A stretch of DNA of 64,000 nucleotides from Zasmidium citrigriseum (GCA_002786025.1 NHNW01000034.1:1-64000); one strand, 5' to 3'; positions 46,716 to 61,572 are shown, counted from the first letter of the stretch. Notes: generated by a model from the letters alone, not told the origin. Program-made: numbers and translations.

Positions 46716-48844
46716 TCAAACACCCGAATCGATCTGATCAACCACAGTACTCCCGCTGAACGCCCACCAATCTCGACAAGTCTGCGCCATGACTTCTGGG
46801 ACTTCCATCTCGTTTGCTATTTGATCTGGGTGCTCCTGTTCAGATCATCAGTACTGAAATTGCCAGTGGGCTTGAAGGATGGATCTTACCATGATATTGA
46901 TATACATCCCTCCACTCAAATGCCAAGCAATATGCTAGGAGTCAAGTCAGTATACGTCTCAGACCTGCGATGAAATGGCTTCCACATACACAATGCATCG
47001 GCCAGACTCCCGGATTATCCGCCAACCATTCAATCACAATATATGACTGTCCAGCTTGGCCTTGTGTAGGATCGCCCCTCTCCATCTGGTGCGTATCGCG
47101 GTATTGGGGGTTCTCTGGTCGAACGATGGACCCGTCCCATTGCCCGTGGCCTTCGGCGAGCACCAAGAAGTTGTGTCCGTGGAGATGCATGGGGTGGTGG
47201 AGGGGCGCTATGCTAGTGAGGATTAGGCGCACGGAGGTTGCCTGGCCGTAGTTGTAGACGTTCCATTCCGGGTGGCCAGGGTAGGAGGTGTTGCCGGCGT
47301 TGGCGAGGAGGAGGATTGGTTGGCTGAAATAATGTTAGCAAGGAAGGGATTTGGGGGCTGGAAGGTGTGGATTTACTTGTAGTCTGCTCGGAAGGATTGG
47401 TTGTTCATCATCCAGACCATTTGGCCCGTTGAGTTGGGCTGGAACTCCATATCGATATGCGTTGTGATTGTTGGCTGCGAAGGCGGCGTCCGCTGGTACA
47501 ATGGCTCGGTGAGTTCCAGGGGATCATTCGCACAATTGTTATCCTGGTAGGGCGTAGCAGTCGATTGTGGCACAGAATCCGGATGGGCATCCTCGTAGTA
47601 GATCGCGGCAACGGCATGTGGCTGGTTGGTGAAACTGCAGTACGTGCTGATATCGCTTCTCATCCAGAATGAATCTCCAGGACTTCCCGTGCCTTCGACG
47701 ATGATATCTGTTCGCTGACCCACGGTCAAGGTCACCACGTCCACCTCGTACGGCTTCACCTCGACGAAGTCGTTGGCGATGATCAACATTTTGTGTCCAT
47801 CGATGGTGAATTTCTGAATTCCTTCTGCACCGCTGTTGATCAACCGCAGACGATGTTTGGCGCCGGATTGGAATTTGAACTTCGAGACACCAGCGTTTGG
47901 GTTGCATTGCGTGCCATTCGCCTTCGAGCAGTCGAAGGGCATTTTGCCGTTGATGAGGTTGTTGTCAGAGCTTGGCGTGAATCGTTTGCCAATTGAGGCC
48001 TCGACGTTTTGGTAGTATGGCTGGTGATAGTAGTCATTCTGTGAAAATTAGCCTTGTCGAAGAATTCGCACAATGTGATACTCACCAGCAAGACTGGGCC
48101 GATGTCGATGTCGTATTGCTGAGCGGTTGGCCCATAGATGATCATCGGCCCAAACACACCATCCGTGTAAGAAGCGCTGTAATGTGCATGATACCAGCTC
48201 GTGCCAAACTGATCAGCCTTGAAAGTGTATGTGAATGTCGAGCCAGGGGCAATGGGACATTGTGATGCGCCTGGGACACCATCGAACCACGGCGTTCCTT
48301 TCTGGTTGAGCCCATGCCAGTGGAATGAGGTGCCTTCTTCGGGACCGGTGATATTGTTATGGACAGTGACTGAGATGGTATCACCCCAATTGGCCTCGAG
48401 AATAGGACCCGGATAGCCGCCGTTGATGAAGATGCCGCACTTGAGGTAGCCGTCTGGTGCAAGACAGCCTCTCGAGACCTCCCAGTCGTACCTTCTCACA
48501 ACGCCGGTGTCGGGGATGTTGTTGTATGGATCTTCGCCTCCTCCGCTGTTTGGATTCGGATATGGACTGCCGCCATTCTGCCCTCCGCCGTTTCCATCTC
48601 CTCCGTCCTTTGCAACCTGTCAACAAATGTTGTTATGAAGAGAACATAAGCACACGCACATTGTTACCGCCAAGGAAAGATGGCAATCGAGGCGCATCAA
48701 GCGTTCCTAGCTGACTTGCACCTAGGGGAAGTGATTAGCTCCCAATGCGCCGTCTTGGTTGTTGCATCACTCACCATTGCTAGCCTGCTGCGAGATACTG
48801 GACACCAGGTGGTTCGCACCCAGCAAAAATGAAAGGATCGACAT
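46716..48844 (-). CDS. Secreted multicopper oxidase, ascomycete laccase type
   Basis: Seven exons (48844-48775, 48721-48660, 48616-48086, 48038-47377, 47323-46990, 46934-46890, 46835-46716) join without a stop into 607 residues. A signal peptide ([20 protein letters not shown]) and [13 protein letters not shown] are followed by a Gly/Asn-rich linker. All four copper motifs are intact: HWHG (143-146), WYHAH (185-189), HPMHLHGH (485-492) and HCHIAWH (552-558), with Met563 at the axial position of the type 1 copper. The C-terminus ends in DSGV, the plug typical of ascomycete laccases (DSGL/I/V). Such enzymes oxidise phenols outside the cell and reduce O2 to water, in pigment formation, detoxification or lignin-related chemistry. 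The intron 46935-46989 cuts motif four between Cys and His. It converges on the GH43 gene, 171 bp away. Confidence 0.93.
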
Positions 48845-50390
48845 CTTCAAAGAGTGACAAGAAGCGGAAGCAAAGAAGGAGCCGAACGACCAAGACGAGG
48901 TCGACGAGAAGAAGCTCAAAAACTCCTTGCCACAAGAAAAGGCAACCTTCTTGTACTGACAGACATGCTTTGGATGATCGCACTAGATACCTTGTGAGGA
49001 GATTGCATCGATTGTAATCGAGCGTGTCTCGACTCAACGGTGTCCCTGTCGCACCTCGAATGCCACTGCGCCAGTGGGCAAGTTACGCCGCAGAAGTCAT
49101 GAGTTGCCTTTTGCATTCGATAGAAGCGGCAGAGGGCATACGAGAAGCGTCAGGGCATGCATGTCTGTCACATGGCATCGTGGTGCTTGCGCTCTTCTGT
49201 TTCGTTCAATAATCGAATCGATCGCGAAAAGGGACCTTGTAAGTTTCGTCATCCCCGTGGTATAACTGACGCCATATATAGATAGACGTCTATTCCCGCC
49301 AGGGCAGTCTTGTTGGCAGATATGCTTGTTATTCGCAGACGACGGGGATGTCCTGTCGTGGAGTGTTCATGCTCCCCGCGTGTGAAACCGCTTGACTCGC
49401 ATCAAACAAGTTCGGAGCTGCAGCCGGCCGCAGCGGCGGTCCTTGCTACAGTGGCCGTCATTTCCGTACGAAGGTGTCGTTGTCGAGCCGCGAAACCTAT
49501 GCTTTCGACCGATTTCTCCTTTCGATGCCGTTCGGTGCCGAAGCAGGCGGTATAGTAGGTACAAACTTGATCTTTCATTCCGTCAGGCTCCGGAGTTGGA
49601 CGATCGAAGAGACGGGGGTGATTGCAAGACCTGCATGCGGTTGATGATGATCTGCCTTCTCAATGGATGTTGTGGTACCGGAGGCGTGTGTTGTACGGCC
49701 GTTGATCGAGGCCACGCGAGACACGTTTCGTGAGAGGGTCGCTTTCGTCGCACCGCTTTGGCCACATGGGTTGAAGAGTCAACGGCTGGATGTAGAGGAT
49801 GTCGCATCTGACATTCTGAGCGAGACCTAATGCAGAGGTCAGTGCAATCCTCATATTCCATTCTCGTCACTCGGCAATCACATCGCGGGCAAGTCCATAT
49901 TCAACAGCCGTATGCAATGCAACAGTCACTGCAGACGCACATCCAGACTTTCCACACTGCTCGACCGGGTTAGCTACAGCTCCCTCCCAGCATTGTAGAT
50001 CTGTCGAGATGTGTGACAAGGTTGAGAGCTCTCCCTTGCACTGATGACGGTGTCTTTGAAGCTTGCTATACTTCACGTCGTTCCCCTCTCGTATGCATCA
50101 AGCTGTTGAACTTCAACCGCAGGCGGGAATGCCCAGATGCGCAATTCTGCAGGCGATGCTAGGGCTTGAGTATTCGAGACGGTCCCATCCCTGTTGTCTC
50201 GCAATCGTCATCGTGAAACCGGGAGACAGAACGAGAAGCGAGCGCTGCCAGAGCCTACAATCGAGAGATCGTTGGCGTTTATAGTCGCAAAGGATGGAAG
50301 GGTACTGTCGTAAGATCGAAGAAGAAATCTGTCTCTTGTATAAATGTCACTGTCGTTGTGCAATCATCAGCAATTCCACGTAATACATGC
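48845..50390. other. 1.5-kb intergenic region, no gene recognised
   Basis: Between the laccase start and the end of the flavin monooxygenase gene. Several frames of 60-115 codons exist on both strands, but none has a domain, signal peptide or coherent splice pattern. The part next to 48845 should be the laccase promoter. No repeat or RIP signature stands out. Confidence 0.5.
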
Positions 50391-53380
<2,990 letters not shown>

Positions 53381-54964
53381 ATGGTACTCAATCGTATCTT
53401 ACTTGTTCTTACACTGGTTGCTGGATCCCTCTGCCATGAACATGTCAAAGATGCAGCAGCTCTACCCTTCAAAGTCCCCGCGGCCCGCACCTGGGATAAG
53501 AATGCGTCCATACTGATGGGAGGCATTGAGGAGAATAGCTTGTACCAGCAGCTGATCTTTGGGTCGATGCGAAAGAGGCAGAGCTGTGATTCTGGTTATG
53601 CCCAGTGCCTGAGTACAACTTCTCGCCGGTTGACGACTGTTTTCTGCGACTAATTCGGACCGGTCCAGGCCACCCCAGCCTTTGCTGCCCTGACACACCA
53701 GGAGCAGGGTGCTGTGACGACAACGCCGTTTGTGTTAGCGCTGGGCAAAACTGCTGCGCTGCCGCTTCCAGCGTCAACGCATGCGATGTTGGTCAGGTGA
53801 GAATTCCTGAGTGCAGGGGTTGGTAGCAGCGGCGCGCTGAATGGGAACAGCAATGCTGCCAATACGGCTGTGCGCCCGAAGGATCGGAATGCTGCAGTGA
53901 TGGTATGGTTATAGTTTCGCCCACTTCGAGGAAGTGCAGGACTGACCCGCCTGCCCAGCAAACAGGTATTGCAATGCCGGCTATCAATGCTGCAACAACG
54001 GGGGCTGTGCTCCAGAAGGCGCTCAATGTTGTCAACGTATGCGATGAAAAGGATCTCGTGGAGAAAGTTGACTGGTATTGATTTTGTGACAGGCGGCACT
54101 GATGGCAAACCTGCCTGGTGCGAACGCGGGAATAGATGCTACGAAAGCGATACGACGCCGAACGGTATCCAATGCTGCACTGACAGCGCCTGCACAGCAT
54201 ATGTTGAGGGCGGCACGACTGTCTCGGCCACATCTGCAGCACCCGAGCCAACGACCCAGATCATTGATACCGTCTACTACACCTTCTCGTGGACTTGGAG
54301 CTACTATGCCTACTTCTACACAGTGTTCTTGCAGGAGTCGACGATCGACTCAACCCTCAGATATACTACTACGACCTTCTCCGTCCAGGCTACTGATTCA
54401 GGCGATGCTTCCAGTCGAGCCACAGCCTACGCAGCAGAGGTCTCCCCAACTCCACCTCCAGATGCCAGCACTCAGCTAGCAACGGCTCGGCCATCTCAGA
54501 CTCCAGCGCCCGGTCCGACGACCATCTCAACGGGATCATACACCTGGACATTCTCATGGACATGGAGCTACTATGCCTATTTCTTCACCACGTACCAGCA
54601 GGAGTCCACCGTCGACTCGACGCTTAGATACACCACGACGACGTTCTACATTCAAGCTTCAGACTCGATCGATGCAACTATCAGGGCGAGGGCGTATGCT
54701 GCTGAGGTCTCGCCCACGCCGCCACCGGATGCCAGTACGCAGCTGCGGACTTACTCTCCTGAGCCCTCAGCGACGGCAAGTGCGCAGACTGCGGCCCTCA
54801 CTGGCGCTGGATCTGGCGGTGGTGTTGCTGGAGATACAGTGACTGTTACGGCGAGCGGCCAAGGACCTACTCAAGCTGCCGTTGCCGGGAATTCTGCGGC
54901 TGCGAAGATCGAATACAGCATGTGCGCCGTCATCATGGCGGTACTGGCCGCAATGGGTATGTGA
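53381..54964 (+). CDS. Secreted Cys-rich, probably GPI-anchored protein with tandem repeats
   Basis: Five exons (53381-53612, 53669-53796, 53851-53902, 53959-54036, 54093-54964) keep one frame and give 453 residues. A signal peptide (MVLNRILLVLTLVAGSLC) is followed by a short propeptide ending in RKR (64-66), a likely Kex2 site exposing QSCDSGY. Residues 69 to about 205 contain repeated CC pairs (SLCCPDTPGAGCCDDNAVC, QCCQYGCAPEGSECC, YCNAGYQCCNNGGCAPEGAQ), a granulin-like spacing. Two 89-residue repeats follow, each with TFSWTWSYYAYF (from residues 227 and 316), ESTxDSTLRYTTTTF and AYAAEVSPTPPPDASTQL. The Ser/Gly/Ala-rich end closes with a hydrophobic tail after NSAAAK, as for GPI anchoring. 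I recognise no characterised family; a cell-wall or surface role is inference. The first donor site, GTACAA, is weak. Confidence 0.75.
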
Positions 54965-55306
54965 ATCTGGGCCAGAGAGAATTCGGAGATGACGAATCAA
55001 TGGCACTTTGGTTCATTCGACCAATGCAAGCAGCTACTAATGTTTAATAATACCCTTTCCAAAAGGCTCACGGTACTTACGGGGTCTTCTCCGTCGCGGC
55101 TAACTAACTAGACACCATAGGATTCCAAAGGATCAATTGAAGTACGTTCAAGCTACCAAGTGCGCGACTTTAGTCAGAAGGACACACGTCATCTCTACCT
55201 TCCCTTTTGAGGACTTGTTTGCGACTTGATACATAAGTTCAGCTTATGCCGTTGTCTTTTCTCTAACATCCCTAACATTTGCAGCTCCAGGCAACGCTAT
55301 CTCACG
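54965..55306. other. Short intergenic region
   Basis: This 342-bp stretch holds the 3' flank of the Cys-rich protein gene, with AATAATACC near 55046 as an AT-rich candidate polyadenylation region, and the promoter of the next gene. Nothing else is seen. Confidence 0.4.
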
Positions 55307-56242
55307 ATGGACATGCAACCGACGAAGACAGGCACTGTTCCCTTCCGGATTCCAGCCATCGATAAGGATTGCGTGACGAGCTACAAGACCTTCGGCGATC
55401 TTGCATGCGGCAAACGTCCTGTCATCGTCATCCATGGCGGCCCTGGCTCTGGTCACGAATACATGCTCCCGTTTGCACAGCTTTGGCCACGCTATGGACG
55501 ATCCGTCGTCCTCTACGACCAAGTCGGGTGTGGTTCGTCCACGCATCTGAAAGAATACGAAGGAGACCCATCCGTCTGGAACGAGGGCACTTTCATCAGT
55601 GAGCTGAAGAATCTCATCGACCACCTCAAACTCCGAAAGACAGGCTTCGATATCTTGGGACACAGCTGGGGCGGCATGATGGCAATGGCCTACGCCTCCG
55701 AGCAACCCTCTGGTCTGGGCCGCTTGGTCATTGCCAGCTCTCCAGGCACCGTGGACTTATACACCGCTGGCATCCGCTCGCACTACGAAAACTTCCCACC
55801 AGACCTCCGCAAAGCCGTCGAAGACGGCCACAGAACCGGCAATTACGACACCCCAGAATACAAATCCGCCGCGAAACTCTTCCTCCAACGTCACTTCTAC
55901 CGACTGGAGCCTTTCCCACCCCCGGAACTGGAACCTCGCATGAAGCACCAGGCTGAGAACCCTACGGCTTATCGATCGATGTTTGGGCCTTCGCCGATGC
56001 AGTGTACGGGGTTGTTGAAGGATTGGACGGTTATTGAGAGGTTGCATAAGATTGCCGTTCCAGTGTTCACGTACAATGCCGAGTACGATACTACGACAGA
56101 CGATGCGGTGATCCCGCTGTTTGATCAGATTCCTCGAGTTCGTTGGCGGACGTTCAACGGAGGAGGTCATATGTGTCATTTGGAGGGGGAGTTGAGGGAG
56201 CAGGTTCTGAAGGCGGTTGGACACTTTTTGACAGCGAAGTGA
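55307..56242 (+). CDS. Alpha/beta hydrolase, proline iminopeptidase type (S33)
   Basis: An intronless frame of 311 residues starting MDMQPTKTGTVPF at 55307; upstream codons in frame contain no ATG. The oxyanion motif HGGPG is at 43-47 and the nucleophile elbow GHSWGG at 118-123 with Ser120. YDQVGCGSSTH matches the conserved strand of the family. Candidate acid and base are Asp261 (in YNAEYDTTTDD) and His288 (in NGGGHMCHLEGE). The family removes N-terminal residues, classically proline, from small peptides; several fungal and bacterial members instead hydrolyse amino-acid amides or esters. No signal peptide is visible, so it is probably cytosolic. The length matches the family and all catalytic residues are present. 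Confidence 0.9.
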   Translation: MDMQPTKTGTVPFRIPAIDKDCVTSYKTFGDLACGKRPVIVIHGGPGSGHEYMLPFAQLWPRYGRSVVLYDQVGCGSSTHLKEYEGDPSVWNEGTFISELKNLIDHLKLRKTGFDILGHSWGGMMAMAYASEQPSGLGRLVIASSPGTVDLYTAGIRSHYENFPPDLRKAVEDGHRTGNYDTPEYKSAAKLFLQRHFYRLEPFPPPELEPRMKHQAENPTAYRSMFGPSPMQCTGLLKDWTVIERLHKIAVPVFTYNAEYDTTTDDAVIPLFDQIPRVRWRTFNGGGHMCHLEGELREQVLKAVGHFLTAK

Positions 56243-56773
56243 TGGACGTCGCTTCCTGTCCGCGAGTGATGAGATGCAAAATGGGTGGAATTGAAGAATG
56301 CACATTAATGAGGAACTTTCGGCAGCGTTGTACATCACAAGTCGCCCTTCCGTGAGCAACGACAACGACCATTTCTGAGAGCTGATACTTTTCCTAGTTC
56401 TTTTTGCTTTCCGGCTGCCTTGCTTGACGTTGCTTGAAGGTGCTTGCATGATGTCAAAATATCCTCTCGGAAAAGGGAAAAGCCACCACCAAAGTTGGGA
56501 CCTGTCCCAAATTTGAACCGCCCTCGTCTCGAGCGTGAAGAAATCACGATGCTGAGATCTACCAATCAAAAGGTCGAATTTCAGCCTCTTCCAAATCGAT
56601 CAATTGGGAAAGTTGTCGATCTTTGCGGAGGTCATGGAGAAGGTTTGGCTATGGAAAGCTTCAACGGCCGATGATGGCATGTTGTGAGAACGCGCTCAAA
56701 AGACGCGGGAAGCCCTTTCCCAAACTCTTGCTGCTTGTTGTTGCGATTCCGGGATACGGAGCAGATTCTGAGA
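56243..56773. promoter_or_regulatory. Promoter region of the GH31 gene
   Basis: A 531-bp spacer between two plus-strand genes. Short frames on both strands have no recognisable features. GCTTGACGTTGCTTGAAGGTGCTTGCATG near 56420-56450 contains GCTTGxxGxT-like triplication. No clear TATA box was found. Confidence 0.4.
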
Positions 56774-59700
56774 ATGGCACGTCTCAGCGTTCTGATGGGC
56801 GTTCTGCCTGCACTTGTTGCAGCGCAGATGCCGCAATTTGGTCCTGCATTTCCACCGACGCCAGCACGGCCAATCTTGCCATCCAGTGCGAACTACGCAC
56901 CGAGCGTCACCCCGAATGTCATGGATACGGTATGAAGTTCACCCATTAATCCAAAATCCTCATCGAGCTTGGGACTGATATATTTTCTCAGACGGCTCCT
57001 GATTCTCAGAAGAAATGCCCAGGATACCGAGCATCGAACATCAACGAACACGACAGCGGCGTCACTGCTGACTTGACTTTGGCCGGTCCAGCGTGCAATA
57101 CGTACGGCAATGACATTCATGATCTTCTTCTCGAAGTTGAATACCAGGCCAAGGAGAGACTCGCAGTCCGCATCTACCCCAAAGATTTGGCTCCAAACAA
57201 CCAGTCTCTGTACTTGTTGTCTGAGCATCTCACACCTCAGCCAGGCAAAGAGTCTGGATGTACGAAAACCAGCAGCGATCTCACGTTCAAGTGGAGCAAC
57301 AACCCAAGCTTCCAGTTCCAGGTCGCCCGCCAGAGCAGCGGTGAAGTCATCTTCGATACGTTTGGCAGCAAGATCGTATTTCAAGATCAGTTTTTGGAAT
57401 TGACCACATCGATGGTCCCGGACTACAACATCTATGGCTTGGCCGCATACGTTCATAGCTTTAGGCTCGGCACCAACTGGACGCAGACATTCTGGAACAC
57501 CTACAATCTCGACAATGATCAGGAGATCGATGTGAACGGCCACTCGACCCATCCCATGTATCTGGAGACTCGCTATGGCAATGGTACCTCGACTTCCCAT
57601 GGCGTTTACGCCCGCAACGCGCACGGCCAGGACTGGCTCCTGAGAGATCGTCGAGTCACTTACAGGACCATTGGAGGCAGCTTTGATCTCTACTTCATTA
57701 GCGGGCCTACGCCCAAGAAGGTCATCAGCCAGTATCAGACTGGGATCGTTGGAACGCCGTATGTGCCTGCGTATTGGAATCTTGGCTTCCACCAGGTCCG
57801 ATGGGGATACCAGAACTGGACGAATCTCCAAGATGTCATTGATCTGTATGCCGAGCAGAACATTCAGCTGGAGGGTATCATGAATGATCTTGATTACTTG
57901 GAAGTGTAAGTTTGAATATGTGGACCCAGAAGCAACGATGGATTGACGAGTGCTTGCAGCAATCGAATCTTCACCAACAACCCCGGCCACTACGATATTG
58001 CCCAAGGCAAGGCTTTCTTGGACCGACTGCACGCCAACGGCCAGTACTACATGCCGATTCTGGACCCGAACGTCTACATTCCCAACCCGAACAATGCCAG
58101 TGACGCCTACCCAGTCTATGATCGTGGCCACGAAGTCAACGCTTTCATCCGCAATGGAGAGGAGAGCGAGTACATTGGCATTCTCTGGCCTGGCTTCAGC
58201 GTCTTTCCGGATTTCTTGATGGAGGCGACGAAGACCTGGTGGACATCGGAGATCCAGCGATACTTCGAAGTGTTTGAGTTCGATGGGTTCTGGCTGGATG
58301 TCAATGATGCCAACTCGTTCTGTACTGGAAGCTGTGGTCAGGGCATGCTGGATATGAATCCTATCCATATTCCGCTGCCGTTCCCTGGAGATCCAGATAC
58401 GGCCGTGGCGGTTGACTACAGGTATCCGGAAATGTTTGCTGTTTCTAATGCCAGCGAGGCGGCGTCCGCCAGGTAAGAGAGAATGCAGCACACGCAACCC
58501 AGGAACGTTCACTCTGACATGTTGACAGCGCCGCAATGGCCTCCCAATCTGCCGCATACCCGACGCCAACAGCAACCCCAACGCCAGTCCTGAGCCGCAC
58601 GCTTCCCACGCCAGGAGTCCGCAATCTCAACTTCCCACCGTACGCCATCAACAACTTCTTGCCTGGCCACTCGCTCGTGAAGCAAGCCATCTCGCCCAAC
58701 GCTACTCACAACGATGGCCCGCACAACAGCACCGAGTACGAGCTGCACAATTTGTACGGTCATATCAGCGGCAATGCTACGTACAATGCCCTCAAGACTC
58801 TCTATGATGGCAAACGACCGTTCTTCGTCTCACGAAGCACTTTTGCTGGCAGTGGGCAGTTTGCTGGCCATTGGGGCGGTGATACGAATTCGAAATATGG
58901 GTATGATGATGTGCCTCCCTCTGTGATATAATGATGTACTGATCCTCAGCAGCAACATGTACTTCAACATCGCCGAAGCCCTCCAGTTTGCCATTGCTGG
59001 CATTCCGTACTTTGGTGTCGAAACCTGCGGCTTCAATGGCAACGCTGACAGGGACCTTTGCACACGATGGATGCAGCTGTCGGCGTGGTTCCCCTTCTAC
59101 CGTAACCACAACAACAGGTGAGTAACCATTACTTGAAATGTTACAGTGACACTAACATCGAGCAGGAACACGATCGCTCAGGAGGCGTATCGCTGGGCCG
59201 ATACAGCGGAGTCCACTCGACGAATCATGAACATACGATACTCGCTTCTGCCGTACACCTATACGCTCTTCCACCAAGCCAATACGATGGGCGAAACTGT
59301 TCTACGTGCTCTTCAGTGGGAATTCCCAGAGGACGCATCCCTTGCCGCCGTTGAGACGCAATTCATGTCCGGTCCTGCGATCCTCATCACCCCAGTATTA
59401 ACTCCTCTCGCAACATCTGTCAAGGGTGTCTTTCCAGGCGTCGGATCGGGCACCATCTGGTACGACTGGTACACACTCGAGAAGGTCGACGTTCAGCCGG
59501 GCGAGAACAAGACTCTCGATGCGCCGATCTTGCACCAACCCATTCACATTCGTGGTGGATACATCATTCCCACGCAGAAGCCAGGGAACACGACGAAGAC
59601 TTCGCGCATGAATCCCTGGAGCCTTATTGTTGCGACGGATGGGCAGGGCGAGGCTGAGGGGACTTTGTTCCTGGATGATGGAATCAGCCTGGAGCAGAAG

Positions 59701-60132
59701 GCTACTAAGGACGTCGACTTCCGATTTGTGAACAACACGCTGTACGCGAAGGTCTCTGGCAGCTACCACGACGAGAATGCTCTCGCCAACGTCACGATTG
59801 CTGGATTGAACAAGGTTCCAAAGGCTGTCTGCGTTAGCTCGGGAGGACATGTGCAAAACAGCAGAGCAGTCAAGACTAGGACCGACGGCAACGCTCTTTA
59901 CATTACAGGTCTAGAGAGTGTGACTAGAGGAGGTGCATGGAACGAAAATCTGGTGATTTCTCTGCAATCCTCGAAAGGTAGCTGTGGTGGCAATGGCGGA
60001 GGGAACGGCGGCTGGTGGAGAAATGGACATTGGGGAGACGGAGGCTGGTGGAACAAAGGATGGGAAGAGCATGATGACCACTGGAAGGCGCCAGACACTT
60101 GGGGCAAACATGGCCATGGTGATCAATGGTAA
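56774..60132 (+). CDS. Secreted GH31 alpha-glucosidase
   Basis: Six exons (56774-56929, 56992-57905, 57960-58472, 58529-58900, 58950-59117, 59166-60132) join in frame to 1029 residues; introns are 48-62 bp. A signal peptide, MARLSVLMGVLPALVAAQ, opens the protein. GH31 features are QTGIVGTPYVPAYWNLGFHQ, RWGYQNWTNLQDVIDLY, NNPGHYDIAQGKAF, the catalytic nucleophile Asp470 in FDGFWLDVNDANSF, the acid/base Asp646 in FAGHWGGDTNSKYG, and AIAGIPYFGVETCGFNG. The nucleophile motif is a variant of the usual WIDMNE. A Pro/Thr/Ala/Ser-rich insert follows exon 3. It should release glucose from malto-oligosaccharides or starch outside the cell. After the catalytic and beta-sandwich regions the last about 50 residues form an unusual Gly/Trp/His/Asp-rich tail. 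Confidence 0.94.
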
Positions 60133-60416
60133 ATCTGTCAATGCCCCTGCGTTCACGTTGACCGCGTGGAAAACATTCAGTCTTGAGCGCCGCCGAGCGC
60201 TGCATTTTACCCTTTACAGAAGGCCAAAGGGCGTGCCCTTGAGAACGATAAAGGAATATATACCTCATCAATCATGACGGCAAAATCATGAAAGCTTTGA
60301 TCATGGATTATCTTAATCGGAAGCCCTGTGGACTAGAACGCGCATAAGTTGCAATGAACCCCGATCGAGATGCAATGGTTGAAAGATTCGCCAATCGCTC
60401 GGTGTTGGCCATGTGA
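60133..60416. other. Convergent 3' spacer
   Basis: 284 bp between the GH31 gene and the dienelactone hydrolase gene, holding both 3' ends. AAAGGAATATATACC near 60250 is AT-rich. No gene is seen. Confidence 0.4.
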
Positions 60417-61196
60417 CTACATCAGATGGTCGACAAACCACCCAACAACAGCATTCTTTGCCCTCTCGAGTGCCTTCTTCTCTTTAGCATCGTTGATGTT
60501 GCATCTGGTGGCGAACCCATGTTTCATGCCTGGGAAGTACTGATAATCGTAATCCACACCGAGCTTGGGGATTTCCTCGTTGCAGAACGACCGCATCTCA
60601 GGAGGAAAAGGTGGATCGTTCTCGGGTGCGATGATTTGAATAGGCACCGACACCTCCAGGACATCCTCTTTGGTGATTCCTCCGGGGTGGGCAAAGGAGA
60701 TGCAGTCCACCAGCCCGTCGTTCTTCCTGCTGCCCAGTTCGATGGCAACTTTGCCACCCCAGCAATAGCCCACGACTCCCACTTTGTCGTGTTGAGAGCG
60801 GATGTACTTGGTCGTGGACATGATGTCTGGCCGACGAACGTCCCAGCTGTTGGTCGTGAGCCATGTTGCCCAGTCGAAAGCTGTTGGGTCGCTGGGCAAA
60901 GCAGCTTCGTCTACTGCTGTTCCATGGAAACTTCGAGTGCGTCAGAGTTGACACATGTTGGTGGAATTTGAGCATGCTCACAAATCAGGCAGATACACAG
61001 TGGCTCCAATCTCTTGGGCAAAATGATCTGCAAGCAATCTGTTGTTGTTCCAGGCCCACCCAAACGCATCGTGAGCGAGCAGAATAGCCACGTCTTTCTT
61101 TTCTCCTGCGACGTAGACGTTTAGGTCATTCACTTTCGTCTCATGGCCGGTCGGCTGGCCTTGCCATCGGAAGCCTTGACGACAGCAGTCTTGCAT
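60417..61196 (-). CDS. Dienelactone hydrolase family protein
   Basis: Exons 61196-60982 and 60930-60417 join across a 51-bp intron (GTGAGC, CTGAC, GAAG) to give PDFFHGTAVDEAALPSDP and 242 residues in total, the normal size. The start MQDCCRQGFRWQGQPTGHE corresponds to the usual fungal N-terminus of this group. The catalytic triad is visible as Cys128 in GYCWGGK, Asp177 in APENDPPFPPE and His209 in GMKHGFATR. Dienelactone hydrolases open lactone rings in the degradation of aromatic compounds; fungal relatives have varied, mostly unknown substrates. No signal peptide, so probably cytosolic. It is divergent from the HET-domain gene (376 bp) and lies 8 kb from a Baeyer-Villiger-type monooxygenase. 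Confidence 0.93.
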
Positions 61197-61572
61197 GGCC
61201 ACTATTCCGGTACGAAGAGACTGTTGATCTGTTGATGGAAATGTCGTGGCGAAAGAGTATTGGATCTCAGGCAACAATGTTGTACAGGGTTATTCCTTCG
61301 CTTGCAGGGGTAGGCAGAGTTCGGGAAATCTATTCTCCTATCTCCGGGCACCGTTTTGAGATGGAGGCAGCTGTAGCAGAACAACTTCAAGACGATGAAG
61401 GATTCAATCATGCACATGGCGGAGATGGCAAGTCGCAGGACGATGGGCGCCTTGCAACTCGCCAGCAAAGCGGGGCACTGCATGAGATGAGGCGGATCTG
61501 CATTTGGACTTTGCTCCTTGCCACCTCCGTCAACATTGGATTCATCAACAATCATCAGGCGTCAAGCGGCCG
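61197..61572. promoter_or_regulatory. Divergent promoter of hydrolase and HET genes
   Basis: 376 bp between two oppositely transcribed genes. No TATA box or repeat is obvious. An in-frame upstream extension of the HET reading frame exists but contains no ATG. Confidence 0.4.

Noticed and set aside
48780..49037. 85-codon hydrophobic minus-strand frame at the laccase start
   Set aside because: It overlaps the laccase signal-peptide exon in another frame and lacks any homology or splice signal of its own.
56893..58581. 562-codon open frame antisense to the GH31 gene
   Set aside because: It crosses three introns of a well-supported gene and has no recognisable domain. Long antisense frames arise readily from the codon bias of GC-rich exons. 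A strand-specific transcript would be needed to revive it.
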